The notes under the pieces: model-generated
What the model was told of the DNA's origin: nothing
Databases searched by the model: none
Seen by the model: the letters and a program-made list of their open reading frames with translations, nothing else
DNA from: Stenotrophomonas maltophilia
Lineage (GTDB): Bacteria; Pseudomonadota; Gammaproteobacteria; Xanthomonadales; Xanthomonadaceae
NCBI RefSeq assembly: GCF_013464915.1
Contig: NZ_RAVT01000023.1
Coordinates: 1-51,334, forward strand
DNA length: 51,334 nucleotides
Direction: 5' to 3'
In this document: positions 9,857-18,036 of the stretch, one piece after another
Layout of the letters: each line of letters begins with the position of its first letter
How positions within the stretch are numbered: position 1 is the stretch's first letter
Translations under genes and position numbers: made by a program

Positions 9857-10971
9857 TGGCGCCTCGCATCACCCTGCTGGCCGCCGTGCTGGCCGCAACG
9901 TTGATGGCGGGCTGCACGCCGGCCACCGGCAACGATCCGTCCGTGGCCAGGCCCGGGGCGAAGGCCACGGCCGAGCGTGCGGTGACCACCATCGCCGAGG
10001 CATTCCTTTCGCCGATGACGCCGGCCGACAACATCGATTCGCCCGCCGCCTGGCGTGCACCTGACGGAAAGCTGTGGTTGATCGCCACTGCCAAGGCCAC
10101 CGACAAGCTGGTGGTCTACGACGGCAGCAGCGGCCAGCACCTGCGCGACGTAGGCAGCAGTGGCACCGCGCCAGGGCAGTTCGACCGCCCAAACGGCATC
10201 GCGGTGACCGACGATCTGCTGTGGATCGTGGAGCGCGACAATCACCGCGTACAGGTGCTGAGCCTGCCGGACTTCACCCCGCTGGCGACCTTCGCTGCGG
10301 ACGACCTGCGCAAGCCGTACGGGCTGTGGGTCGACCGCCGTGCCGATGGCTACAGCGTCTACGTCACCGACTCCTGGGACAACGGCGAGGATGCACAGGG
10401 CCGTGACATCCTGCCGCCGCTGGCCGAGCTGGACAAGCGCGTGCGCCAGTACCAGGTGACCCGCGACGGTGCGAAGGTCGAAGCGAAACGTGTGGCCAGT
10501 ATTGGTGACACCACTGAAGCGGGTGCCCTGCGCGTGGTCGAATCGATCTGGGGCGACCCCGAGAACGATCGCCTGCTGATCGCCGAAGAGGACGAGAGCT
10601 ACGCCAGCGAGTTCAAGGTCTACACGCTGGCCGGGCGTTTCACCGGCACCACCTTCGGCCGTGATGTGTTCAAGGCGCAGGCCGAAGGCGTGACCCTGCG
10701 TACCTGCGGCAAGGACGGCTGGTGGATCACCACCGAACAGGGCAAGCAGCGCAGCGTGTTCCATCTGTTCGACCGCCACACCCTGAAGCCGGTCGGCGCG
10801 TTCCAGGGCAATACCGTGGCCAACACCGATGGCATCTGGATGATGCAGCAGCCCAGTGTGCGCTTCCCGCACGGTGCGCTGTATGCGGTGCACGACGACC
10901 AGGGCGTGGTGGCGTTCGACTGGGAGAGCATCGCCAAGCAGTTGGCGCTGCCGCTGGAGTGTGGCGCATGA
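9856..10971 (+). CDS. Phytase-like beta-propeller lipoprotein
   Basis: A 371-residue protein with signal peptide and lipobox LMAGC. The body is made of propeller blades: LWLIATAKATDKLVVYDG, GQFDRPNGIAV and ERDNHRVQVL resemble both beta-propeller phytase and NHL repeats, and acidic DNIDSPAAW precedes blade one. Phytases of this fold remove phosphates from inositol hexakisphosphate with calcium. The phytase assignment rests partly on the neighbouring phosphatase and pyrophosphatase genes. It starts one base inside the receptor stop (TGATG) and overlaps the next gene at ATGA. Confidence 0.72.
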   Translation: MAPRITLLAAVLAATLMAGCTPATGNDPSVARPGAKATAERAVTTIAEAFLSPMTPADNIDSPAAWRAPDGKLWLIATAKATDKLVVYDGSSGQHLRDVGSSGTAPGQFDRPNGIAVTDDLLWIVERDNHRVQVLSLPDFTPLATFAADDLRKPYGLWVDRRADGYSVYVTDSWDNGEDAQGRDILPPLAELDKRVRQYQVTRDGAKVEAKRVASIGDTTEAGALRVVESIWGDPENDRLLIAEEDESYASEFKVYTLAGRFTGTTFGRDVFKAQAEGVTLRTCGKDGWWITTEQGKQRSVFHLFDRHTLKPVGAFQGNTVANTDGIWMMQQPSVRFPHGALYAVHDDQGVVAFDWESIAKQLALPLECGA

Positions 10972-12335
10972 GCGGTCGTTGCCTGATGCGTACGCTGGTG
11001 CTGGGCCTGCTGCTGGCGGTGCCGTCGGTGTCGTTCGCGGCGGCTGAACCGAACACCCAGGTGCCGGCGGGCAGCCGGCACTACGCAGCGACGACGGTGC
11101 CGGACCGCATTGTCGCTTCGCCGGCGGTCGATCCCAGCCATGGGTTCGCCGTGGCCTGGCGTACCGACGGTAGTGTGCAGGCGCCGCTGCTGGAGATTGC
11201 CCTCGCTGGCGATTCACCGGCCATCGAGGGCATCCGCCAGGTACGCGCCACGACACACGCGCTGCAGACCGAGAACGGGCTGTCGCACCACCACCGCGCC
11301 GATGTCAGCGGCCTGCAGCCCGATACCCTGTACGTCTACCGCGTGCAGGGCAATGGCAGCTGGAGCGCCTGGAACCAGCTGCGCACGCTGGCTGCGCCCA
11401 ACCAGCCACTGACCCTGCTGTACTTCGGCGACACCCAGAACAAGAACGTCAGCCATGTCAGCCGCGTGGTGCGCGCCGCGCAGAAGGCTGCACCCGGGGC
11501 ACGCCTGAGCCTGTTCGCTGGCGATCTGGTCAGCGGGGGTGACGGTGCCGATGACAGTGAGTGGGGCGAATGGTTTGCCGCCACCGGTTGGCTGGCCCAG
11601 GAAACGCTGGTGGCGCCGGCGATCGGCAACCACGAGTATTTCGAGGAATTCGAGGACACCCCGCAGGAACGCCGCGTGCTGGGCAGGCATTGGCCGGTGA
11701 CGTTTGCGCTGCCGGGCAATGGTGCTGCCGCCGCGCAGCAGACCAGCTACTGGTTCGATGCGCAGGGCGTGCGCGTGGCGGTGGTCGATGGCACGTCGGC
11801 ACTCGACCTCGGCACGGCCAAGGCGCAGGCGCAGTGGCTGGACAAGGTGCTGACCGGCAATCCGCAGCCGTGGACCCTCGTACTGCTGCACCAGCCGTTC
11901 TACTCGCCGCGCGAAGGCCGTGAGAACGCCGCGCTGCGCGAGGTGCTGCTGCCGGTGGTACGCCGCCACAACGTCGATCTGGTGCTGCAGGGCCACGACC
12001 ACACCTACGGTCGCCGTGGCGAAGGGCAGGCCGCGACGCCGCAGTACGTGGTGACCGTGGCGGGGCCGAAGCAGTATCGCCTTTCCGACGAAGCGCGCAG
12101 GACGATGGACCCGGTGGCCGAGGACACCCAGCTGTTCCAGGTGTTGCACATCGACCCGCAGCACCTGCGCTATGAAGCACGCACCGTGACCGGCCGGCTC
12201 TACGATGCCTTCGAACTGCGCCGCGATGCCAACGGTGGCAAGCAGCGCACGGAGCTGGCCGAAGGCCGCATCACGCCGCGTGACTGCCCGCGCGCGCAGA
12301 CGGCCAAGGGTCGTGCCGATCGTTGCTGGGAATGA
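10968..12335 (+). CDS. Purple-acid-phosphatase-like metallophosphoesterase
   Basis: A 455-residue secreted enzyme: signal peptide to about residue 25, a fibronectin-like N-terminal domain (about 40-145) ending in TLYVYRVQG as in purple acid phosphatases, then a calcineurin-like domain with GDTQ (154), GDLV (185), GNHE (220), H308 in LLHQPF and GHDH (342-345). These supply the dinuclear metal site. It hydrolyses phosphomonoesters, likely in the periplasm. The start overlaps the phytase-like stop (ATGA), and the pyrophosphatase gene follows after 10 nt. Confidence 0.9.
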   Translation: MSGRCLMRTLVLGLLLAVPSVSFAAAEPNTQVPAGSRHYAATTVPDRIVASPAVDPSHGFAVAWRTDGSVQAPLLEIALAGDSPAIEGIRQVRATTHALQTENGLSHHHRADVSGLQPDTLYVYRVQGNGSWSAWNQLRTLAAPNQPLTLLYFGDTQNKNVSHVSRVVRAAQKAAPGARLSLFAGDLVSGGDGADDSEWGEWFAATGWLAQETLVAPAIGNHEYFEEFEDTPQERRVLGRHWPVTFALPGNGAAAAQQTSYWFDAQGVRVAVVDGTSALDLGTAKAQAQWLDKVLTGNPQPWTLVLLHQPFYSPREGRENAALREVLLPVVRRHNVDLVLQGHDHTYGRRGEGQAATPQYVVTVAGPKQYRLSDEARRTMDPVAEDTQLFQVLHIDPQHLRYEARTVTGRLYDAFELRRDANGGKQRTELAEGRITPRDCPRAQTAKGRADRCWE

Positions 12336-12345
12336 GGAGACGCCG

Positions 12346-12972
12346 ATGACCACGTCCCACCGCACCCTTCCGCTCGCCGCCATCGGCGCCGCTCTTCTGT
12401 TGCTGGCCAGTGCGGTGACCGCTGCCGATACCGTATTGCATCCGTTCCTGGTAGCGCAGCCGAAGCAGGCGCCGCAGGAGGTGAATCTGGCCGTGGAGAT
12501 TCCGGCCGGCAGCTTCACCAAGTACGAGATCAAGGAAGACGGCCTGGTCCATGTGGACCGCTTCCAGTCGATGCCGGTCGCCTATCCGGCGAACTATGGT
12601 TCGATGCCGCGCACCCTGGCCGGTGACAACGATCCGCTGGATGCGCTGGTGCTGACCCGCGAACCGCTGCATCCGGGCGTGATCGTGCGCTTCCGGCCGA
12701 TCGGCTACCTGAAGATGATCGATGGCGGCGAGCACGACGAGAAGATCATCGGCGTGCCGACCGACAAGGTCGACCCGACCTACGCCAATATTCGCGATCT
12801 GAAGGATCTACCTGAGATCGAACGGCAGCGCATCGAGGCGTTCTTCCGGGTCTACAAGGACCTGCCGGCCGGCCGTAATCCGGTGCAGCTCAATGGCTGG
12901 GGTAATGCCGCCGAAGCCCGCGCGCTGATCAGTGAAGCGATGGAGCGCTTCGAGGCTGTCCCCGCGCGTTGA
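12346..12972 (+). CDS. Periplasmic inorganic diphosphatase
   Basis: A 208-residue family I soluble inorganic pyrophosphatase: EIPAGSFTKYE (51-61), YPANYGS (80-86) and the signature GDNDPLDAL (93-101). Unlike the housekeeping cytoplasmic enzyme it carries an N-terminal signal peptide (residues 1-26), so it should act in the periplasm. It is last in the operon, after GAGGAG, and would release phosphate from pyrophosphate beside the two phosphatases. A housekeeping ppa should exist elsewhere. Confidence 0.9.
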   Translation: MTTSHRTLPLAAIGAALLLLASAVTAADTVLHPFLVAQPKQAPQEVNLAVEIPAGSFTKYEIKEDGLVHVDRFQSMPVAYPANYGSMPRTLAGDNDPLDALVLTREPLHPGVIVRFRPIGYLKMIDGGEHDEKIIGVPTDKVDPTYANIRDLKDLPEIERQRIEAFFRVYKDLPAGRNPVQLNGWGNAAEARALISEAMERFEAVPAR

Positions 12973-13116
12973 TCGTGCGGGGTTTCAGGCGAACTGCCAG
13001 CGCCCAGATCCGGCAGTTCCTCTCCTTCTCGCTGGATCTGCAACGTGTGTGATGGACCTGAGGCAAAGGATGGTTCCATCATTCGGGTCGGTTGATCGAA
13101 GGATGGACACCGCCCT

Positions 13117-13485
13117 ATGACCTCCAGAACATCCGCTGAGGCTTACAAGACGATCATTGACGATCTGGTCCGTTGCAGCGAAGGCTGTGTTTCGGCCCAG
13201 CGATTGGAGAAGACTCCGCCTCTCGTGGGTGAGCAGACCGTCGCTGCGCTCTCGTACAGCCTGACCGATGATCAGCGCAAGCGGGTGGCTGAAGCGCTCC
13301 GCTCTGAACGTAGCGCAGCCATCCACGATGCCCTGGTGATCCTTGCGGAATGGATCGACTGTCGAGGCCTCACCCTGCATCTTGACGGTGAGGTCATGCC
13401 GGTAGACCTGAGCGGCATGGGGCTTCACGGCGATTTTGTCGGTCGTGCGACCGGCTGGGAGTGGCCGAAGAGCGATGGTCAGTAG
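13117..13485 (+). CDS. Hypothetical protein, 122 aa
   Basis: No recognised domain with certainty; the helical YKTIIDDLVRCSEG start and compact alpha/beta look might place it in a DUF family of small bacterial proteins. GC content is visibly lower than neighbours and codon use is less GC3-biased, suggesting later acquisition. No strong Shine-Dalgarno is seen. Its TAG stop is part of the GTAG repeat at 13482, and the next gene is convergent. Confidence 0.62.
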   Translation: MTSRTSAEAYKTIIDDLVRCSEGCVSAQRLEKTPPLVGEQTVAALSYSLTDDQRKRVAEALRSERSAAIHDALVILAEWIDCRGLTLHLDGEVMPVDLSGMGLHGDFVGRATGWEWPKSDGQ

Positions 13486-13504
13486 ATCCACGCCATGCGT
13501 GGAT
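13482..13504 (+). repeat. GTAG palindromic repeat between convergent genes
   Basis: The same 23-nt sequence as at 5099-5121. Its TAG is the stop codon of the upstream gene, and the stop codon of the convergent gene begins at the next base, so it exactly fills the gap between the two reading frames. Confidence 0.85.
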
Positions 13505-14089
13505 TCACCCCTGCAGTGTCTCGATGAACGACTCGGCCTGCAGGCGGTCGCCCAGCACCTGGGCCACCGCCTGCACGGCCGCTTCCTGGTGCTCGGCGCG
13601 GATGCCGCCATCGTCGTCATCGTTGTAGAGATCGTCGCCTGCATCGAAGTAGACCGTGCCTGCGGCGGCCAGCGCTGCCATCAGGGTGGGCAGGTCGTCG
13701 GCGAACGTATCGGCCTCCCAGCGTCCGCCGCCATGCCGTGCAAACAGCACGCTGCCATCGTCCATGTCGAGGATGAAGGGATCGGCACCGAAGTCGGCCA
13801 CGACCAGCCAGTGGCCGGGCCAGTCCGCGATCGGCTTGCCGTCAACGCCATTCCAGCGGTAGCCCGCCTGGTAGCTCCACAGGCGCTGCAGCGGCGGTAC
13901 CCACACATCCAGGCCGGGAATGGCGATGCCGGCATGGCCGACCTTGGTGTTGATCTCGCGCCCCAGTGGCCCGACCTGCGCGTAGAAGTGTGCCAGCACG
14001 GGCGGCAGCGGGAACGGGCCCTGCCAGTCACGTTCGTCCTGGGCCTGCAACGGGCCGAAACGGGCGAAGGCAGCGTGCAGGTCATTCAT
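13505..14089 (-). CDS. SMI1/KNR4-like protein
   Basis: A 194-residue cytoplasmic acidic protein. The early FPLPPVLAHFYAQVGPLG resembles the SMI1/KNR4 (SUKH) pattern of helix followed by a G-rich turn, and WLVVADFGADPFILDMDDGSV is the typical ADFGgDpf-type central strand region. SUKH proteins often act as immunity proteins to secreted toxins, but no toxin gene is present here. The second half (AALAAAGTVYFDAGDDLYNDDDDGG) is very Asp-rich. Single gene, convergent with the preceding one. Confidence 0.72.
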   Translation of the reverse strand: MNDLHAAFARFGPLQAQDERDWQGPFPLPPVLAHFYAQVGPLGREINTKVGHAGIAIPGLDVWVPPLQRLWSYQAGYRWNGVDGKPIADWPGHWLVVADFGADPFILDMDDGSVLFARHGGGRWEADTFADDLPTLMAALAAAGTVYFDAGDDLYNDDDDGGIRAEHQEAAVQAVAQVLGDRLQAESFIETLQG

Positions 14090-14198
14090 GGCGTCGTTGT
14101 TCCGATAACGGGCCCGGCAGACTAGCAGACGGCCCCGCGTGCAATGCCTTCACCGCCGCTGGCTATCATGTCCGCCTTCAACAACGAAGGCGGTGTCT

Positions 14199-15614
14199 GT
14201 GTCGGTAGCGTTGGTATGGTTCCGTCGTGATCTGCGGCTGCAGGACAATCCGGCCCTGCAGGCCGCGCTGGATGCAGGTCACGACGTGGTGCCGGTCTAC
14301 ATCCATGCGCCGCACGAAGAAGGTGAGTGGGCGCCGGGTGCCGCCTCCGATGCATGGCGCCACCGTTCATTGGCCGCGTTGGATGCGGATCTGCGCGCGC
14401 GGGGTTCCTCACTGGTGCTGCGCAGCGGTGACAGCATGCCCACGCTGCAGGCACTGATCGAACAGACCGGCGCCGAGGCGGTGTTCTGGAACCGCAAGTA
14501 CGAACCTGCGACCCAGCCACGCGATGCCACCATCAAGCGCACGCTGCGTGATCAGGGCATCGACGCGCAGAGCTGCAATGGCAGCCTGCTGTTCGAGCCC
14601 TGGGATATCGCCACCCAGCAGGGGCAGCCGTACAAGGTATTCACCCCGTACTGGCGCAACGTACTCAGTCATTGGCGGCTGCCCGCGCTGCAGGCCGCGC
14701 CGAAGGCGCTGGCGGCACATACGGTCCACAGTCTCACGCTGGACGCGCTGCGGCTGGCGCCCACGCTGGGCTGGGATACCGGTTTCTGGGAGCACTGGCA
14801 GCCGGGTGAAGCCGGTGCGCTGGAAGCACTGTCCGTCTTTGAAGACGGTGCCCTGCGCGGGTACCGCGAGCAGCGCGACCTGCCGGACCGGGTCGGCACC
14901 TCGCGGCTGTCGCCGCACCTGCATTTCGGCGAAATCGCACCCTGGCGGATCGCCCATGCGCTGGAAGGGCTGCGCAGCGCCGGCACCGACGCCGACATCG
15001 ATGGCTACCTGCGCCAGCTGGGCTGGCGTGACTTCGCCTACCACCTGCTGCATCACTTCCCGAAGACGCCCACCGGGAATCTCAATCCGCGCTTTGATCG
15101 CTTCCCATGGGCAACGCCCAGTGGCGCGCAGCTGCACGACTGGCAACGCGGCAACACCGGCGTGCCGATCGTCGATGCGGGCCTGCGCGAGCTGTGGCAC
15201 ACCGGCTACATGCACAACCGGGTGCGGATGATCGTTGCCAGCTATCTGTGCAAGCACCTGCGCGCGCACTGGCTGCATGGCGCGCGCTGGTTCTGGGACA
15301 CCCTGGTCGATGCCGACCTGGCCAACAACACGATGGGCTGGCAGTGGGTGGCGGGGACCGGTGCCGACGCCGCACCGTACTTCCGTGTGTTCAACCCTGT
15401 GACCCAGGCCGAGAAATTCGATCCGCAGGCTCGGTACATCAGCCGCTGGGTGCCCGAACTGGCCGCGCTGCCGGCGAAGGCACGATTCGCGCCCTGGCAG
15501 CATCCGTTGCTGCTGGCGGCACACGCGCCGGACTATCCGCGCTCGCCGCTGGTGGATCTGGCCGCAGGTCGCGACGCCGCGTTGGCGGCTTACCGCCAGT
15601 CGGGGGCGGGGTAA
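14199..15614 (+). CDS. phrB: Deoxyribodipyrimidine photo-lyase
   Basis: A 471-residue class I CPD photolyase. The N-terminal alpha/beta domain begins VALVWFRRDLRLQDNPAL (antenna cofactor side); the FAD domain has GTSRLSPHLHFGEI, LRQLGWRDFAYHLL and WQWVAGTGADAAPYFRVFNP. It repairs UV pyrimidine dimers using blue light. Two in-frame GTG codons (14193 and 14199) are possible; 14199 is 8 nt after GAAGG and gives the standard length. Confidence 0.95.
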   Translation: MSVALVWFRRDLRLQDNPALQAALDAGHDVVPVYIHAPHEEGEWAPGAASDAWRHRSLAALDADLRARGSSLVLRSGDSMPTLQALIEQTGAEAVFWNRKYEPATQPRDATIKRTLRDQGIDAQSCNGSLLFEPWDIATQQGQPYKVFTPYWRNVLSHWRLPALQAAPKALAAHTVHSLTLDALRLAPTLGWDTGFWEHWQPGEAGALEALSVFEDGALRGYREQRDLPDRVGTSRLSPHLHFGEIAPWRIAHALEGLRSAGTDADIDGYLRQLGWRDFAYHLLHHFPKTPTGNLNPRFDRFPWATPSGAQLHDWQRGNTGVPIVDAGLRELWHTGYMHNRVRMIVASYLCKHLRAHWLHGARWFWDTLVDADLANNTMGWQWVAGTGADAAPYFRVFNPVTQAEKFDPQARYISRWVPELAALPAKARFAPWQHPLLLAAHAPDYPRSPLVDLAAGRDAALAAYRQSGAG

Positions 15615-15753
15615 AGGGCGACCTGAGCGATCCGGTCAGTTAGCTGAACGCGGCCCTGTCGGCGTGCCCGATCATCATTCCGGCATCGCATCGGGCTGTT
15701 TATTCTCTTTGCGCCCGCAGGCCGCCGGCCGACCGGAAACCAAGGAGAACCTC

Positions 15754-16449
15754 ATGATCCGCAACACCACCCGCAACGTCGCACTGGCCCTGATGAGCGC
15801 GGCCGTCCTGTCGGCCTGCGCCACCGGCGGCTCCTATGTACAGAGTGACCAGTACGGCAACCCGACCGAGCAGCAGAACCGCACCGGCCGCAACGCCCTG
15901 ATCGGCACCGCCATCGGCGTGGCAGCCGGCCTGCTGACCGGCGACAGCGCCACCGAGCGTCGCCAGCATGCCCTGATCGGTGCAGGTATCGGCGCGCTCA
16001 GCGGCGCCGCCGTCGGCCAGTACCAGGATCGCCAGGAACGCGCACTGCGCGAGCGCACTGCCAACACCGGCATTGATGTGCAGCGCCAGGGCGACAACAT
16101 CATGCTGAACCTGCCGGACGGCATCACCTTCGACTTCGGCAAGTCGACCCTGAAGCCGCAGTTCTACGGTTCGCTCAATGGCGTGGCGGGCACCCTGCGT
16201 GACTACAACCAGACCATGATCGAAGTGGTCGGCCATACCGACAGCATCGGCAGCGACGCGGTCAACAACCGCCTGTCGAAGGAACGTGCCGACTCGGTCG
16301 CGCAGTACCTGGTCGGGCAGGGCGTGCAGAGCGTGCGTATCGAAACGCTGGGCGCCGGCAAGTCCTATCCGATTGCCGACAACAGCACCGATGCCGGCCG
16401 CGCCAAGAACCGCCGCGTCGAGATCCGCGTGATTCCGCTCAAGCAGTAA
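15754..16449 (+). CDS. OmpA-family lipoprotein (YiaD-like)
   Basis: A 231-residue outer-membrane lipoprotein: lipobox LSAC with C22, a glycine-zipper-like middle (two helices rich in G/A, ALIGTAIGVAAGLL and ALIGAGIGALSGAAVG) and a C-terminal OmpA peptidoglycan-binding domain with ITFDFGKSTLKP, VVGHTDSIGSD and NNRLSKERADSV. It anchors the envelope to peptidoglycan. AAGGAG precedes ATG 15754, and strong hairpins follow the gene. Confidence 0.9.
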   Translation: MIRNTTRNVALALMSAAVLSACATGGSYVQSDQYGNPTEQQNRTGRNALIGTAIGVAAGLLTGDSATERRQHALIGAGIGALSGAAVGQYQDRQERALRERTANTGIDVQRQGDNIMLNLPDGITFDFGKSTLKPQFYGSLNGVAGTLRDYNQTMIEVVGHTDSIGSDAVNNRLSKERADSVAQYLVGQGVQSVRIETLGAGKSYPIADNSTDAGRAKNRRVEIRVIPLKQ

Positions 16450-16466
16450 CGCGCAGCGTTACTGCT

Positions 16467-16517
16467 GTTCCGGCGCAGCCGGAACGAAAATGCCGCCCTT
16501 GCAGGCGGCATTTTCTG
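16467..16517 (+). terminator. Terminator after the OmpA lipoprotein gene
   Basis: A first hairpin GTTCCGGC / GCCGGAAC (16467-16485) is followed by AAAATGCCGCC / GGCGGCATTTT (16487-16514), an A-tract/T-tract stem expected to terminate on both strands. It separates this gene from the convergent LysR gene. Confidence 0.85.
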
Positions 16518-16599
16518 TAGGTGCCGAGCTTGCTCGGCACGCCGACAGCGTTCCCGGTCACGAGCTTTGCGAACGGCGCCGACCAAGGTCGGCATCTAC
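16517..16599. repeat. Head-to-head GTAG repeat pair
   Basis: GTAG plus GTGCCGAG / CTCGGCAC at 16517-16540 and the inverse unit (GCCGACC / GGTCGGC then CTAC) at 16576-16599 form a paired element with a 35-bp spacer, like the composite REP units of enterobacteria. Confidence 0.8.
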
Positions 16600-16629
16600 C
16601 AGGAAACTGGCGCGCGGCATCGTTGTGGA

Positions 16630-17661
16630 TTACGCCGCCGACGCCGCCACCTTTTCCAGAATCCGCTTGCCGCTGCTTTCCAGCGCCGCGTCTTCCTGCG
16701 CCTTCTGCTGCTGCGCCAGCTTCGCGCCTGGGCACTGCGCCAGCATGTAATTGGCGTCGAAGTTGAGCTTCTCGACCAGGAAGTCCACGAACGCCCGCAC
16801 CTTCGGCGAGACCAGTCGGCCGCCGGCGAACACAGCGTTGAAGTCCACTTCCGGACCGGTCCAGCCAGCCAGCACGCGGCGCACCATGCCCGATTCGACG
16901 AACGGCTTGGCCATCACGTCGCCGGTCAGCAGCAGGCCTTCGCCACACACCAGCGCCCCATTCAACGCAGACATGTCGTTGGCGGTCATCAGCGGGGTAA
17001 CCGGGAAGTCACGCAGCTCGCCGCCGTTCTCGCCCAGCTGCCAGGTGAAGCGCGGCGAATTGCCGGTGTGGTATGGCTTGCGCATGGCCAGGATGCGATG
17101 GAACTGCAGTTCTTCCGGATGCAGCGGTTCACCATAGCGCTCGATGTAGGCCGGGCTGGCGAACACCTGCGTACGCAGGCTGCCCAGCTTGCGCGCCACC
17201 AGGTTGGAATCGGGCAGGGCACCCACACGCAGTGCAAGATCCGCTTCACCTGCAATCAGGTCCAGCTTCTCGTTGCCCATGTGCATGTCCAGGCGGATCT
17301 CCGGGTACTGCGCATGGAACTGGCCCAGCAGCGGGGCGATCCAGGTGATGCCGATCGAATAGGGCACGGTGAAGCGCAGCCAGCCGCGCGGGCCGGACTG
17401 CAGCTGGCTCACCGCGCTCTCGGCTTCTTCCAGTTCGCGCGCGATGCGCTGGCAATGTTCGTGGTAGATCGAACCGGCTTCGGTCAGGCCGAGGCGGCGC
17501 GTGGTCCGGTGCAGCAGGCGCGCGCCCAGGCGCGTTTCCAGCTCCTGCACTTTGCGGCTGACCGTGGTCTTGGGCAGGCCGAGCGATTTGGCAGCGGCAA
17601 TGAAGCTGCCTTGCTCGACCACTTTGACGAAGATCAGCGTCTCGTTGAGATCGTGGGACAT
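16630..17661 (-). CDS. smeRv: LysR-family regulator SmeRv of the SmeVWX pump
   Basis: A 343-residue LysR regulator: winged HTH at residues about 1-60 (FVKVVEQGSFIAAAKSLGLPKTTVSRKV) and a substrate-binding domain from about 90. It has an unusually long C-terminal tail (LAQQQKAQEDAALESSGK). It is divergent from the SDR-MFP-RND-SDR-OMF operon, which is the known arrangement of smeRv and smeU1VWU2X. Published work shows mutations in SmeRv cause pump overexpression. Start ATG 17661 puts the HTH at the N-terminus. Confidence 0.88.
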   Translation of the reverse strand: MSHDLNETLIFVKVVEQGSFIAAAKSLGLPKTTVSRKVQELETRLGARLLHRTTRRLGLTEAGSIYHEHCQRIARELEEAESAVSQLQSGPRGWLRFTVPYSIGITWIAPLLGQFHAQYPEIRLDMHMGNEKLDLIAGEADLALRVGALPDSNLVARKLGSLRTQVFASPAYIERYGEPLHPEELQFHRILAMRKPYHTGNSPRFTWQLGENGGELRDFPVTPLMTANDMSALNGALVCGEGLLLTGDVMAKPFVESGMVRRVLAGWTGPEVDFNAVFAGGRLVSPKVRAFVDFLVEKLNFDANYMLAQCPGAKLAQQQKAQEDAALESSGKRILEKVAASAA

Positions 17662-17726
17662 GGTCGGGGATCCAGGACGTCGGGGATGGGGCAATCGTGA
17701 CAGAACGATTGGACCGGGAGCGGGAT

Positions 17727-17755
17727 GATTATTCCCCTTAATCAGGACTAATCAA
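17727..17755 (-). promoter_or_regulatory. smeRv promoter overlapped by a LysR-type box
   Basis: Read on the minus strand: -35 TTGATT (17750-17755), 17-bp spacer, -10 ATAATC (17727-17732). The palindrome GATTA-N7-TAATC (17727-17743), which contains T-N11-A, covers the -10. TAATCA is repeated directly at 17739 and 17749. This fits autorepression by the LysR protein and activation of the divergent pump operon from the same site. Confidence 0.6.
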
Positions 17756-17808
17756 GTAAAGGTTTGAGGTCTATCGTGGCGCCATTCGTTAATTGGAGCC
17801 CGTCCGCC

Positions 17809-18036
17809 ATGAGCCTGCGCAACATTCTTGCCCGACTCCGGAACGCCGGCCAGAACACCCTGGACCTGGCGATGACCGTCGAAGCCCGTCCGAGTTCCTT
17901 GGTACACAAGGACTTTCGTGAGTTTACCGCGCCCATGCGTCAGCAGCGTGGCGGCGCCATCCGCCTGGTCCCTCACAAGGGTGACCGACTGCGCCGAATC
18001 GGGACTATCCCGGATTTGGGAGGAAATGTCCCGTGA
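17809..18036 (+). CDS. Possible 75-aa leader protein upstream of smeU1
   Basis: ATG 17809 has GGAG about 9 nt upstream, the first 30 codons show the high GC3 of real genes here, and its TGA overlaps the smeU1 GTG start (GTGA at 18033-18036), the hallmark of translational coupling. The protein is basic (LRNILARLRNAGQNTLDLAM at the start, later RLVPHKGDRLRRIG) and has no signal peptide or known domain. It could be a small protein, a regulatory leader ORF, or a chance frame. Confidence 0.45.
   Translation: MSLRNILARLRNAGQNTLDLAMTVEARPSSLVHKDFREFTAPMRQQRGGAIRLVPHKGDRLRRIGTIPDLGGNVP

Noticed and set aside
11214..12533. 439-codon minus-strand frame
   Set aside because: It is antisense to the metallophosphoesterase and pyrophosphatase, whose catalytic motifs are intact on the plus strand.
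13482..13504. CRISPR-like repeats
   Set aside because: The GTAG copies are dispersed single or paired palindromes, with no regularly spaced array or spacers.
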